This document shows positions 8,279 through 15,199 of a stretch of DNA of 64,000 nucleotides, piece after piece. Made by a program: the position numbers and the translations under genes. Source of the stretch: Streptomyces sannanensis (lineage in GTDB: Bacteria > Actinomycetota > Actinomycetes > Streptomycetales > Streptomycetaceae). Position 1 is the first letter of the stretch; every line of letters begins with the position of its first letter. The stretch spans positions 2,914,001 to 2,978,000 of the forward strand of contig NZ_BAAAYL010000001.1 in NCBI RefSeq assembly GCF_039536205.1, given 5' to 3'. Below the pieces are notes generated by a model that worked only from the letters and a program-made list of their open reading frames with translations, had not been told where the DNA came from and did no database searches.

Positions 8279-9349
8279 TCAGGCGGCTTCCGTCACGGAG
8301 GCCGTACGGCGGCGGCGTACGGTCCAGAAGATTCCGCTGCCCACGACGACGGTGGCGCCCACGCCGATCACGCCCGCGAGGCCGCCCGAGAGCCGGGCGT
8401 TGTCGACGTTCTTGACGCCGTAGTCGGCGAGGGGGGAGTCCGCGGCGGCGTGCTCCTCGACCTTCTTGTCGATGCCCTTGTCGGCGGCGACCTTCTCCAG
8501 GCCGTCGGGGCTGGCGGAGGCGTAGAAGGAGACGAAACCGGCGAGGACGAGGGAGGTGACCAGTCCGACCGCCCAGACCTTGCGGGTGGAACGGGAGCGG
8601 GCGGCCGTGGGAGCCGGGGCGGCGGGGGCCGCGTCGACCAGTTCGCCGCCGACGCGCAGCTTGAGCGGTGCGGCGAGCCCGCGTGCCCCGAACACGAGGT
8701 CGGGCCGCACGGCGATGACAGCACCCACGGTGAGCGCGGTGATCGCGGCCTCACCGAGGCCGATGAGAGTGTGCACGCCGACCATGGCGGTGAACACCTT
8801 GCCCACGGGCACGTCGGTGGTGCCGCCGACCGCGTAGATCAGGGTGAACGCGATGGCCGCGGCGGGCACCGAGAGGAACGCCGCGACGAAGGAGGCGGCG
8901 GTGGTCGAGCGGCGGCCGCGCGGCAGGACCTTCACCAGGCCGCGGAAGACGGTGTGGGCGACGAGGACCGTCACCACACCCATGACGGTGATGTTGACGC
9001 CGAGCGCGGTGAGGCCGCCGTCGGCGAAGAGGACGCCCTGCATCAGCAGGACGACGGAGATGACGAGCACACCCGTGTAAGGGCCGACGAGTATCGCGGC
9101 GAGGGCACCGCCGAGCAGATGGCCGCTCGTGCCGGCGGCGACCGGGAAGTTCAGCATCTGCACGGCGAAGATGAAGGCGGCGACCAGCCCGGCGAGCGGG
9201 GCGGTCCGCTCTCCCCCATAGCCTTCGGCATGGGAGGTACCCCCAAGCTCCCGGCGCGCCCCGCGCAGGCTGACTGCGACGGCGCCGGCGGCGACGACTC
9301 CCGCGACGGCCGAGACCGGCGCGTTGATGAATCCGTCGGGGACATGCAT
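8279..9349 (-). CDS. nikMN: Nickel ECF transporter substrate-binding fusion NikM-NikN
   Basis: A 356-residue fusion of a CbiM/NikM permease and a CbiN/NikN-like domain. It begins MHVPDGFI, the invariant N-terminus whose amino group and His2 bind the metal ion in this family. Residues 1-225 hold the NikM core with about seven helices. The C-terminal third has two helices flanking an extracytoplasmic loop with PDGLE, the mark of the NikN domain. Residues 36-47 (GGTSHAEGYGGE) come from a palindromic repeat inserted in a loop after the first helix. It is the first gene of the operon, with a Nur-type operator and promoter immediately upstream. Confidence 0.9.
   Translation of the reverse strand: MHVPDGFINAPVSAVAGVVAAGAVAVSLRGARRELGGTSHAEGYGGERTAPLAGLVAAFIFAVQMLNFPVAAGTSGHLLGGALAAILVGPYTGVLVISVVLLMQGVLFADGGLTALGVNITVMGVVTVLVAHTVFRGLVKVLPRGRRSTTAASFVAAFLSVPAAAIAFTLIYAVGGTTDVPVGKVFTAMVGVHTLIGLGEAAITALTVGAVIAVRPDLVFGARGLAAPLKLRVGGELVDAAPAAPAPTAARSRSTRKVWAVGLVTSLVLAGFVSFYASASPDGLEKVAADKGIDKKVEEHAAADSPLADYGVKNVDNARLSGGLAGVIGVGATVVVGSGIFWTVRRRRTASVTEAA
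9211..9245. repeat. 35-bp palindromic repeat element in nikMN
   Basis: Opens CTCCCCCATAGCCTTCGG and closes GGGAGGTACCCCCA. The arms are complementary, and the element is in frame with the surrounding gene. Confidence 0.85.
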
Positions 9350-9386
9350 GGCGGTACTCCGCTTCGTGCTGGTGATGAGCGCTCGA

Positions 9387-9417
9387 ATGATACGTCCTTA
9401 TTGCGAACGACTCGCAA
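9387..9417 (-). promoter_or_regulatory. Nur-type operator and promoter of the nik operon
   Basis: TTGCGA (9401-9406), five bases, then TCGCAA (9412-9417) is a perfect inverted repeat with the spacing of the Nur box described for Streptomyces (tTGCaa-N5-ttGCAA). On the minus strand TTGCGA also serves as a -35, with TATCAT (9392-9387) as -10 after 19 bases, so a bound repressor would cover the -35 box. Confidence 0.75.
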
Positions 9418-9507
9418 GAGCGGCCGCATCGCGAGCATGCCCCGCCCCGCGCGCCGCTAAATATGGGACATTGGTCATCAATCGCCGCGAACGTGAGGAG
9501 TCGACCG

Positions 9508-9855
9508 ATGGCCCCCGCAGTCGAGGAGCACCTCCAGGCACGCATCGTCACGGATGCCCCGCTGTTCCGCCCGGTCCCCGTCCGCCTCCGCTACGACGCG
9601 GCCGACGACCCGCGGACCGTACGGATCGCCCTCCCGGGCGGCAGCGAGTGGGCCTTCCCTCGCGAACTGCTGGAGGCCGGGCTGCGCGCCCCGGCCCGCC
9701 GGGACGACGTCGGTATCTGGCCCTGCGGCCGGGTGCAGACGGTGCTGGAGTTCCATTCGCCGCAGGGGGTGGCGGTGCTGCAGTTCGACAGCGCACCGCT
9801 GCTGCGGTTCCTCCGGAGGACGTACACCGCGAGCGCCGCGCCCGCGCGGCGGTGA
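9508..9855 (+). CDS. ssgE: SsgA-like sporulation/cell-division protein
   Basis: A 115-residue SsgA-like protein (SALP), a family found only in sporulating actinomycetes that steers septum placement and peptidoglycan handling. Family patterns include VPVRLRYDAADDPRTVRIAL near the start and the C-terminal region around VAVLQFDSAPLLRFLRRTY. The ATG at 9508 is preceded by GTGAGGAG at the right distance; a longer frame from 9463 has no such site. It is close to PBP genes and the nik operon, which from memory resembles the setting of ssgE in S. coelicolor; the paralogue assignment rests on that context. A strong terminator follows immediately. Confidence 0.75.
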   Translation: MAPAVEEHLQARIVTDAPLFRPVPVRLRYDAADDPRTVRIALPGGSEWAFPRELLEAGLRAPARRDDVGIWPCGRVQTVLEFHSPQGVAVLQFDSAPLLRFLRRTYTASAAPARR

Positions 9856-9860
9856 CGCCG

Positions 9861-9897
9861 AGCGGGCCCCCGCGCGGCAAGCGCGCGGGGGCCCGCT
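9861..9897 (+). terminator. Intrinsic terminator after ssgE
   Basis: AGCGGGCCCCCGCGCG (9861-9876) pairs perfectly with 9882-9897 around a five-base loop. Confidence 0.9.
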
Positions 9898-10257
9898 GTT
9901 GCCCTGCCGGGCTGGACGCCCACCTCCGAGTGAACCGGAGCATCCGTCCTCGAACGCCGGACGGGCCGGAGGGGGCCGCACACCGCCGGGTGAACCGGAC
10001 TGGCGGTTGCCTCAACCGCCGGGCGAGACGTGGAACCCGCCGGCAGACGCGCGCCGGCTCGCGGTCCTCATCGGCGGCGGCACCGTTCACAGGATGTTCA
10101 CGCAGGCCCTCGCCCTCGACGTCGACATTCGGCAGCAGCCGGTCCGCCCGGCGCGGCAGCCACCACGCGGACCTGCCGAGCAGCCCGAAAGACGAATGCC
10201 GGGCGGAACACGGCCACAGGAGTTGCCGCACCCCCGGGACACGGAAAGCATTGGAAG
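9898..10257. other. Intergenic region with degenerate GC-rich repeats
   Basis: No gene is supported. GTGAACCGG occurs twice (around 9931 and 9991), and TCGAACGCCGGACGGGC near 9950 matches a motif that recurs at 47955, a common type of streptomycete intergenic repeat. The tricorn frame is open through part of this region but has no start with a ribosome site. Confidence 0.5.
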
Positions 10258-13200
10258 GTGAGCGACCACGCGTATCTCCGCTATCCGCATCTGCACAAGG
10301 ACCTGCTGTGCTTCGCGGCCGAGGACGACCTGTGGGTCGCACCCCTCGTGCTCGCGGGCAGCCGCCCCGACCGGGCCTGGCGGGTCACCGTCGACCGGAC
10401 CAGGGTCAGTCACCCCCGCTTCTCCCCCGACGGCAGCCGGATCGCCTTCACCACCTGGCGCAGCCTCGACCCGGAGATCCATCTGACACCCGTCGAGGGC
10501 GGCGGCCCGGCCCGGCGACTCAGCTACTGGGGCTCCACCGACACCCGGGTGTGCGGCTGGACACCCGACGGCCACATCCTGGCCGTGTCCTCGCACGGCC
10601 AGCCCTTCTCGCACTTCTCCTGGGCCTACAAGGTCCCCACCGACGGCAGCCCCGGCGGACGGCTTCCCTGGGGCCCGGTCGCCGACATCCAGGTCGCCGA
10701 CATCGAGGGCGAGCACCGTACGCTCCTGCTCACCGGCAAACCGCCGCACGAGCCCGCCTCCTGGAAGCGCTACCGGGGCGGCGCCACGGGACGGATGTAC
10801 CTGCACGGCCGGCGGCTGCTCCCCGACATCGGCGGCCATCTGGACTGCCCGATGTTCGTGGACGGCCGGATCGCCTTCCTCTCCGACCACGAGGGCATCG
10901 GCAATCTGTACTCCTGCCTGCCCGACGGCAGCGATCTCGTCCGTCACACCGACCACGACGAGTTCTACGCCCGGCACGCCTCCAGCGACGGCCACCGCGT
11001 GGTCTACCAGTGCGCCGGCGACCTGTGGGTCGTGGACGCCCTCACCCCCGACTCCGAGCCGCGCAAACTGGAAGTGCGCCTCGGCGGGCCGCGCGTCGGG
11101 CTACGGCACTACCAGGTCCCGGCCGCGACCAACCTCGAGGCCCTCTCCGTCGACACCACGGGCCGGGCCAGCGCGATCACCGTGCGCGGCAGCCTGTACT
11201 GGCTCACCCACCGCGACGGCCCGGCCCGTACGATCGCGGATGCCCCGGGCGTACGGGTACGGCTGCCCGAGATGCTCGGCACCGGCACTCAGGTCGCGTA
11301 TGTCACGGACGCCGAGGGCGAGGAAGCGATCGAGATCGCGTACCTGCCGCGGGCCAGCGGCGGCCGCGCCCCGCGGCGGCTGGCCGCGGGCCGGCTGGGG
11401 CGGGTGCACGAGATGGTGTCCGACCCGGACGGGGAACGCCTGGCGATCGCCTCGCACGACGGACGGCTGCTGCTGCTCGATGTGTCCGAGGAGTCCGACG
11501 GCGAGGTCACCGAGCTGGTCCGGTCCGGCAACGGCCCGGTGAAGCACCTCGCCTTCTCCCCCGACGGGCACTGGCTGACCTGGTCGCATCCGTTCATCGG
11601 CCGCTCGCTGCGGAAGATCCGGATGGCCAGGATCTCCGACCGTACGATCGTCGACGTCACCAACGGCCGCTTCGAGGACGAGAATCCGGTCTTCACCCGG
11701 GACGGCCGCTATCTGGCGTTCCTGTCCTGGCGCGGCTTCGACCCGGTGTACGACGTGCATACCGGCGACCTGTCCTTCCCGCTGGGCTGTCGGCCCTACC
11801 TCGTACCGCTGTCCTCCGCCACTCCGTCACCGTTCGCACTGCTGCCGAACGGGCGGCCGGCCGCCGGCGGACTCGACCCGTACGAGGAGGAGGCGGCCGT
11901 GGAGGGCGACGGGACGGTGACCGTCGAGATCGAGGGCCTGGAGAACCGGGTCACCCCCATCCCCGTCGCCGCCTCCAAGTACTCCGCGCTGCACCCGGTC
12001 AGCGGCGGCGGCCTGGTCTGGCTGCGCTGGCCCATCTCGGGCGCGCTCGGCGAGACCTTCGTCAACCCCGCCGACACCTCGGGCCGGCCGACGCTGGAGC
12101 ACTTCGACATCACCAAGGCCCGCCGCATCGAACTCGTCCAGCATCTCGACCACTTCGCGGTCAGCGGTGACGGCAGCCGGCTGGTCGTGGTCGACGACGG
12201 CGACCTGCGGGCAGTCCCGGCCACGGATGTGGGCGACAGCGACTCGACCGTCTATCTGGACCTGCGCCGCATCAAGCACGAGGTCGACCCGCAGGCCGAA
12301 TGGCGGCAGGCGTACGACGAGGCGGGCCGCATCATCCGGCACTACTTCTGGGAGCCGGACATGTGCGGCCTCGACTGGAAGGCCGTACTCGACCAGTACC
12401 GGCCACTGGTCGAACGGGTCGCCACCCCCGACGAGTTCGCCGATCTGCTCCGCGAGGTTCTCGGCGAGCTGGGCACCTCCCACGCCTACGTCTCCCCCGC
12501 CCGCCGCAACGAGGGCCCGCCGCACTACCAGCGTGCGATGGGCCTGCTCGGCGCCAACCTGGTCTGCCGCGACGGCGCCTGGACGGTCCTGCGCGTCCTG
12601 CCCGGCGAGTCCTCCGACTCCAAGGCCCGTTCGCCGCTCGCCGGCATGGGCATCAGGGAGGGCGCGGTGCTCACCCATGTCGACGGACGCCCCGTCGACC
12701 CGGTGACCGGACCGTATCCGCTGCTGGCCGGCGCGGGCGGCACCACCGTGGAGCTGACCTTCCGGCCGCCCGGGGGCGAGGGACCCGCCCGCCGGGTCGC
12801 CGTCGTACCGCTGGTCGACGAGCGGCCGCTGCGCTACCAGGACTGGGTGGCCAAGCGCCGCAGGGTGGTCAGGGAGCTGAGCGGCGGGAAGTGCGGTTAT
12901 CTGCACATCCCCGACATGGGCGGCTCCGGCTGGGCCCAGTTCAACCGGGACGTACGGCTCGAGGTCTCCCGGCCGGCACTGATCGTCGACGTACGCGGCA
13001 ACGCGGGCGGCAACATCAGCGAGCTGGTGATCGAGAAGCTGACCCGTACGATCCTGGGCTGGGACCTCACCCGCGACGCCCAGCCCGTCTCGTACACCTC
13101 CAACGCACCCCGCGGACCCGTCGTGGCGCTCGCCGACGAGGCGACCTCGTCCGACGGCGACATGATCACCGCCGCCTTCCGGCTGCTCGGTCTCGGCCCG

Positions 13201-13533
13201 GTGGTCGGCCAGCGCACCTGGGGCGGAGTCGTCGGCATGACCGGCCGGCACCGGCTCGGCGACGGCACGGTCATCACCGTGCCCATGAACGCGGCCTGGT
13301 TCGACGCCTACGGCTGGGACATCGAGAACAAGGGCGTGTCCCCGGACATCGAGTCGGAACGGCCCCCGCTGGAATGGGCCGAGGGACGCCGCACCGACCT
13401 GGAGACCGCGGTACGGGTCGCCCTCGACCTGCTGGCACGCCATCCGGCGGCAACCCCGCCCGGCTACTCGGACGTTCCGGACCGGCGCCGCCCGAAGCTC
13501 CCGCCGCGCGGCCGGTCCGCCGACAACAGCTGA
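10258..13533 (+). CDS. Tricorn-type protease (S41 family)
   Basis: A 1091-residue cytosolic tricorn protease homologue, a giant self-compartmentalising peptidase that trims peptides released by other proteases. Domain order is a six-bladed then a seven-bladed beta propeller (about 1-670, many SPDG and DG-Y/R-A repeats), a helical C1 domain with S741-H742 (GTSHAYV), a PDZ domain (about 755-850), and the C2 catalytic domain with S965 in TSSDGD and E1023 in DIENKG. The nucleophile and Glu fall at the same numbers as in the Thermoplasma enzyme. GTG at 10258 is chosen because the propeller pattern begins there. The gene's last codons are included in a 120-bp duplication just downstream. Confidence 0.93.
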   Translation: MSDHAYLRYPHLHKDLLCFAAEDDLWVAPLVLAGSRPDRAWRVTVDRTRVSHPRFSPDGSRIAFTTWRSLDPEIHLTPVEGGGPARRLSYWGSTDTRVCGWTPDGHILAVSSHGQPFSHFSWAYKVPTDGSPGGRLPWGPVADIQVADIEGEHRTLLLTGKPPHEPASWKRYRGGATGRMYLHGRRLLPDIGGHLDCPMFVDGRIAFLSDHEGIGNLYSCLPDGSDLVRHTDHDEFYARHASSDGHRVVYQCAGDLWVVDALTPDSEPRKLEVRLGGPRVGLRHYQVPAATNLEALSVDTTGRASAITVRGSLYWLTHRDGPARTIADAPGVRVRLPEMLGTGTQVAYVTDAEGEEAIEIAYLPRASGGRAPRRLAAGRLGRVHEMVSDPDGERLAIASHDGRLLLLDVSEESDGEVTELVRSGNGPVKHLAFSPDGHWLTWSHPFIGRSLRKIRMARISDRTIVDVTNGRFEDENPVFTRDGRYLAFLSWRGFDPVYDVHTGDLSFPLGCRPYLVPLSSATPSPFALLPNGRPAAGGLDPYEEEAAVEGDGTVTVEIEGLENRVTPIPVAASKYSALHPVSGGGLVWLRWPISGALGETFVNPADTSGRPTLEHFDITKARRIELVQHLDHFAVSGDGSRLVVVDDGDLRAVPATDVGDSDSTVYLDLRRIKHEVDPQAEWRQAYDEAGRIIRHYFWEPDMCGLDWKAVLDQYRPLVERVATPDEFADLLREVLGELGTSHAYVSPARRNEGPPHYQRAMGLLGANLVCRDGAWTVLRVLPGESSDSKARSPLAGMGIREGAVLTHVDGRPVDPVTGPYPLLAGAGGTTVELTFRPPGGEGPARRVAVVPLVDERPLRYQDWVAKRRRVVRELSGGKCGYLHIPDMGGSGWAQFNRDVRLEVSRPALIVDVRGNAGGNISELVIEKLTRTILGWDLTRDAQPVSYTSNAPRGPVVALADEATSSDGDMITAAFRLLGLGPVVGQRTWGGVVGMTGRHRLGDGTVITVPMNAAWFDAYGWDIENKGVSPDIESERPPLEWAEGRRTDLETAVRVALDLLARHPAATPPGYSDVPDRRRPKLPPRGRSADNS

Positions 13534-13745
13534 GGACACGAGCGTCGGGCGGCGGCCGTGGCGGGGGCGGCACCGGCTGCCCCGTCACGGTCCTCCCCTC
13601 CCGCACCCTGCTCGCGGCTCCGGCCGCGCGGCCGGTCCGCCGACAACAGCTGAGGACACGAGCGTCGGGCGGCGGCCGTGGCGGGAGCGGCACCGGCTGC
13701 CCCGTCACGGTCCTCCCCTCCCGCACCCCGCTCGCGGCTCCGGCC
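13503..13745. repeat. 120-bp direct duplication spanning the tricorn stop codon
   Basis: Bases 13503-13625 recur at 13623-13745 with a 120-base offset and only about two differences (13566 G / 13686 A; 13609 T / 13729 C). The first copy holds the last ten tricorn codons and the stop; the second runs into a lipoprotein-like sequence. Confidence 0.95.
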
Positions 13746-13905
13746 GCCCTGCTCGGCCTGCTGCTCGTGGGCTGTTCCGACACCACATCGGCGGAGCCCG
13801 CCGCGCGGTCCGTGGCGACCGACGCCGACGCCGTCGGCCGGGCGGGCCGTGGCGGCCGGCCAGGTGACCAACCCGCCGCCGCACAGGCAGGTCACGCCCA
13901 GCGCA
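13690..13905 (+). pseudogene. Lipoprotein-like gene remnant without a start codon
   Basis: A frame reading LAAPAALLGLLLVGCSDTT has the look of a lipoprotein signal peptide with lipobox LVGC at about 13761-13775, followed by a Ser/Thr/Ala-rich linker. No ATG, GTG or TTG exists in frame upstream before the duplicated block. After about 30 residues the sense appears to jump frame (from GRAGRGG to GRAVAAGQVTNPPP). The 120-bp duplication probably removed or displaced the original start. Function unknown; the call depends on the lipobox pattern alone. Confidence 0.4.
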
Positions 13906-13935
13906 AGGGGCGCATCCCTCACGGGATGCGCCCCT
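13906..13935. terminator. Hairpin terminator between convergent genes
   Basis: AGGGGCGCATCCC (13906-13918) and GGGATGCGCCCCT (13923-13935) form a perfect 13-bp stem with a four-base loop, extendable by flanking GCA/TGC pairs. Confidence 0.9.
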
Positions 13936-13967
13936 CGTTGCGTGCGGCTGCAGCACGTGATCCAGGA

Positions 13968-14249
13968 TCAGATCTCGCGGTCCTGACGGAGCTTGCCCTC
14001 GGACTCCCGCTGGGCGCGCCGCATCTCGTCGTTCGTCTCCTGCGGGCGCCGGCCCTTGGTCGGCTGCGGCTTGCCGGCCGGCTGCTGCTGACGACCGGAG
14101 GACTGCGGCTTGCCGGCCGGCTGCTGCTGACGACCGGAGGACTGCGGCTTGCCGGCCGGCTGCTGCTGACGACCGGAGGGCTGCTGCCGGGACTGCTTGG
14201 TCTGACCGAGCTGCTCCGCCTTGTCCTGGAACTTGTCTGCGATGCCCAT
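13968..14249 (-). CDS. Small Gln/Pro-rich repeat protein
   Basis: A 93-residue highly hydrophilic protein of unknown function. It starts MGIADKFQDKAEQLGQ, an amphipathic helix like those of small CsbD/LEA-type stress proteins. The centre is three perfect tandem copies of the 13-residue unit SGRQQQPAGKPQS (39-bp DNA unit), and the C-terminus is charged (EMRRAQRESEGKLRQDREI). AGGAG lies nine bases before the ATG at 14249. There are no Cys and no membrane segment, so it is predicted disordered in the middle. A role in desiccation or nucleoid protection would be a guess. Confidence 0.65.
   Translation of the reverse strand: MGIADKFQDKAEQLGQTKQSRQQPSGRQQQPAGKPQSSGRQQQPAGKPQSSGRQQQPAGKPQPTKGRRPQETNDEMRRAQRESEGKLRQDREI
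14068..14184. repeat. 39-bp coding tandem repeat, three copies
   Basis: Units at 14068-14106, 14107-14145 and 14146-14184 are virtually identical and encode SGRQQQPAGKPQS-type units on the minus strand. Confidence 0.95.
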
Positions 14250-14326
14250 GCTTGTTCACTCCTAAGGGGTGATCGGGGATTGGGCCTCGACAAGACTTAC
14301 ATGCTCGGACATATCGCGCATTTCGA

Positions 14327-15199
14327 TCATTGACGCCGCTGTTCGTCGGCCGCTCCGCCCGCCCCCACGAGCCCCTTGCGCACCCCGGCCAACCGCGGTT
14401 CGAAGCGCCGCATTTCGCGCTGCCCGACCGCGGCGATGATCCCCGGAAGGTGCCCGCGCACGGACTGCATTCCGCGCAGCCACCACTGTGCGTACACATG
14501 CGCGGAGCGCCGCTCGATCCCGGCGACGATCCGGTCGACGGCCGGCCCCAGCGGATACGTACGGTTCGACGGCCATGGCAGCCGCCGCCGCAGCTCCCGC
14601 ATCACCTCGTCCTGGTCGGCGCCGCGCACCATGTCGGTGTCCGTCCAGCTCAGATAGCCGACGCCGACCTTGACCCCCTTGTGTCCGATCTCGGTGCGCA
14701 GACTGTGCGCGAAGGCCTCCACGCCGGACTTCGAGGCGCAGTACGCCGTCATGAGCGGCGCCGGGGTGATCGCGGCGAGCGAGGCGATCTGCAGGAAGTA
14801 GCCGCGACTCTCCAACAGCGCGGGCAGAAAGGCCCGGGCGGTGACCGCACCGCCGATCAGATTGACCTCGATGACCCGCCGCCAGGCGTCCGGGTCGGAG
14901 TCGGCGAAGGGCCCGCCCGAGGCGACGCCCGCGTTGGCGACGACAATGTCGACCCTGCCGAACCGCTCCTCGACCTCCCGTGCGACCCGCGCCATCGCAT
15001 CGTGGTCGGTGACATCGGCGTACCAGTGCTCGCAGTCCGTGTGCAGCCGCCCCGCGACCCGCTTCAACTCACCCGGCTCCAGCCCGACAAGCGCCACCCG
15101 GGCACCACGCGCCGACAGCTTGCGGGCGAGCAGTTCGCCCACCCCGCGGGCCGCGCCGGTGACGACGGCGACCTGCCCCTCCAGGCTCTTTCCGCTCAT
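14327..15199 (-). CDS. Short-chain dehydrogenase/reductase
   Basis: A 290-residue classical SDR, an NAD(P)H-dependent oxidoreductase. The cofactor motif TGAARGVG lies at 14-21, NAG at 89-91, the catalytic triad is S140, Y153 and K157 (YCASK), with N113 as the fourth residue. The acceptor alcohol or ketone is unknown. Its ATG overlaps the stop of the upstream monooxygenase by four bases (ATGA), so the two are translated together; such SDR/Baeyer-Villiger pairs often oxidise an alcohol to a ketone and then to an ester. The long C-terminal extension (RGMQSVRGHLPGI) resembles SDRs that act with flavin monooxygenases on lipids or terpenoids. Confidence 0.9.
   Translation of the reverse strand: MSGKSLEGQVAVVTGAARGVGELLARKLSARGARVALVGLEPGELKRVAGRLHTDCEHWYADVTDHDAMARVAREVEERFGRVDIVVANAGVASGGPFADSDPDAWRRVIEVNLIGGAVTARAFLPALLESRGYFLQIASLAAITPAPLMTAYCASKSGVEAFAHSLRTEIGHKGVKVGVGYLSWTDTDMVRGADQDEVMRELRRRLPWPSNRTYPLGPAVDRIVAGIERRSAHVYAQWWLRGMQSVRGHLPGIIAAVGQREMRRFEPRLAGVRKGLVGAGGAADEQRRQ

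Noticed and set aside
9350..9462. Cobalamin riboswitch upstream of the ECF importer
   Set aside because: Only about 110 bases separate the divergent starts, no B12-box-like sequence is visible, and a Nur-type palindrome explains control.
12300..14333. A 677-codon plus-strand frame overlapping the tricorn catalytic domain in another phase
   Set aside because: Shadow frame of the tricorn gene; only its short lipobox-bearing stretch near 13690-13905 looked meaningful and is listed separately.
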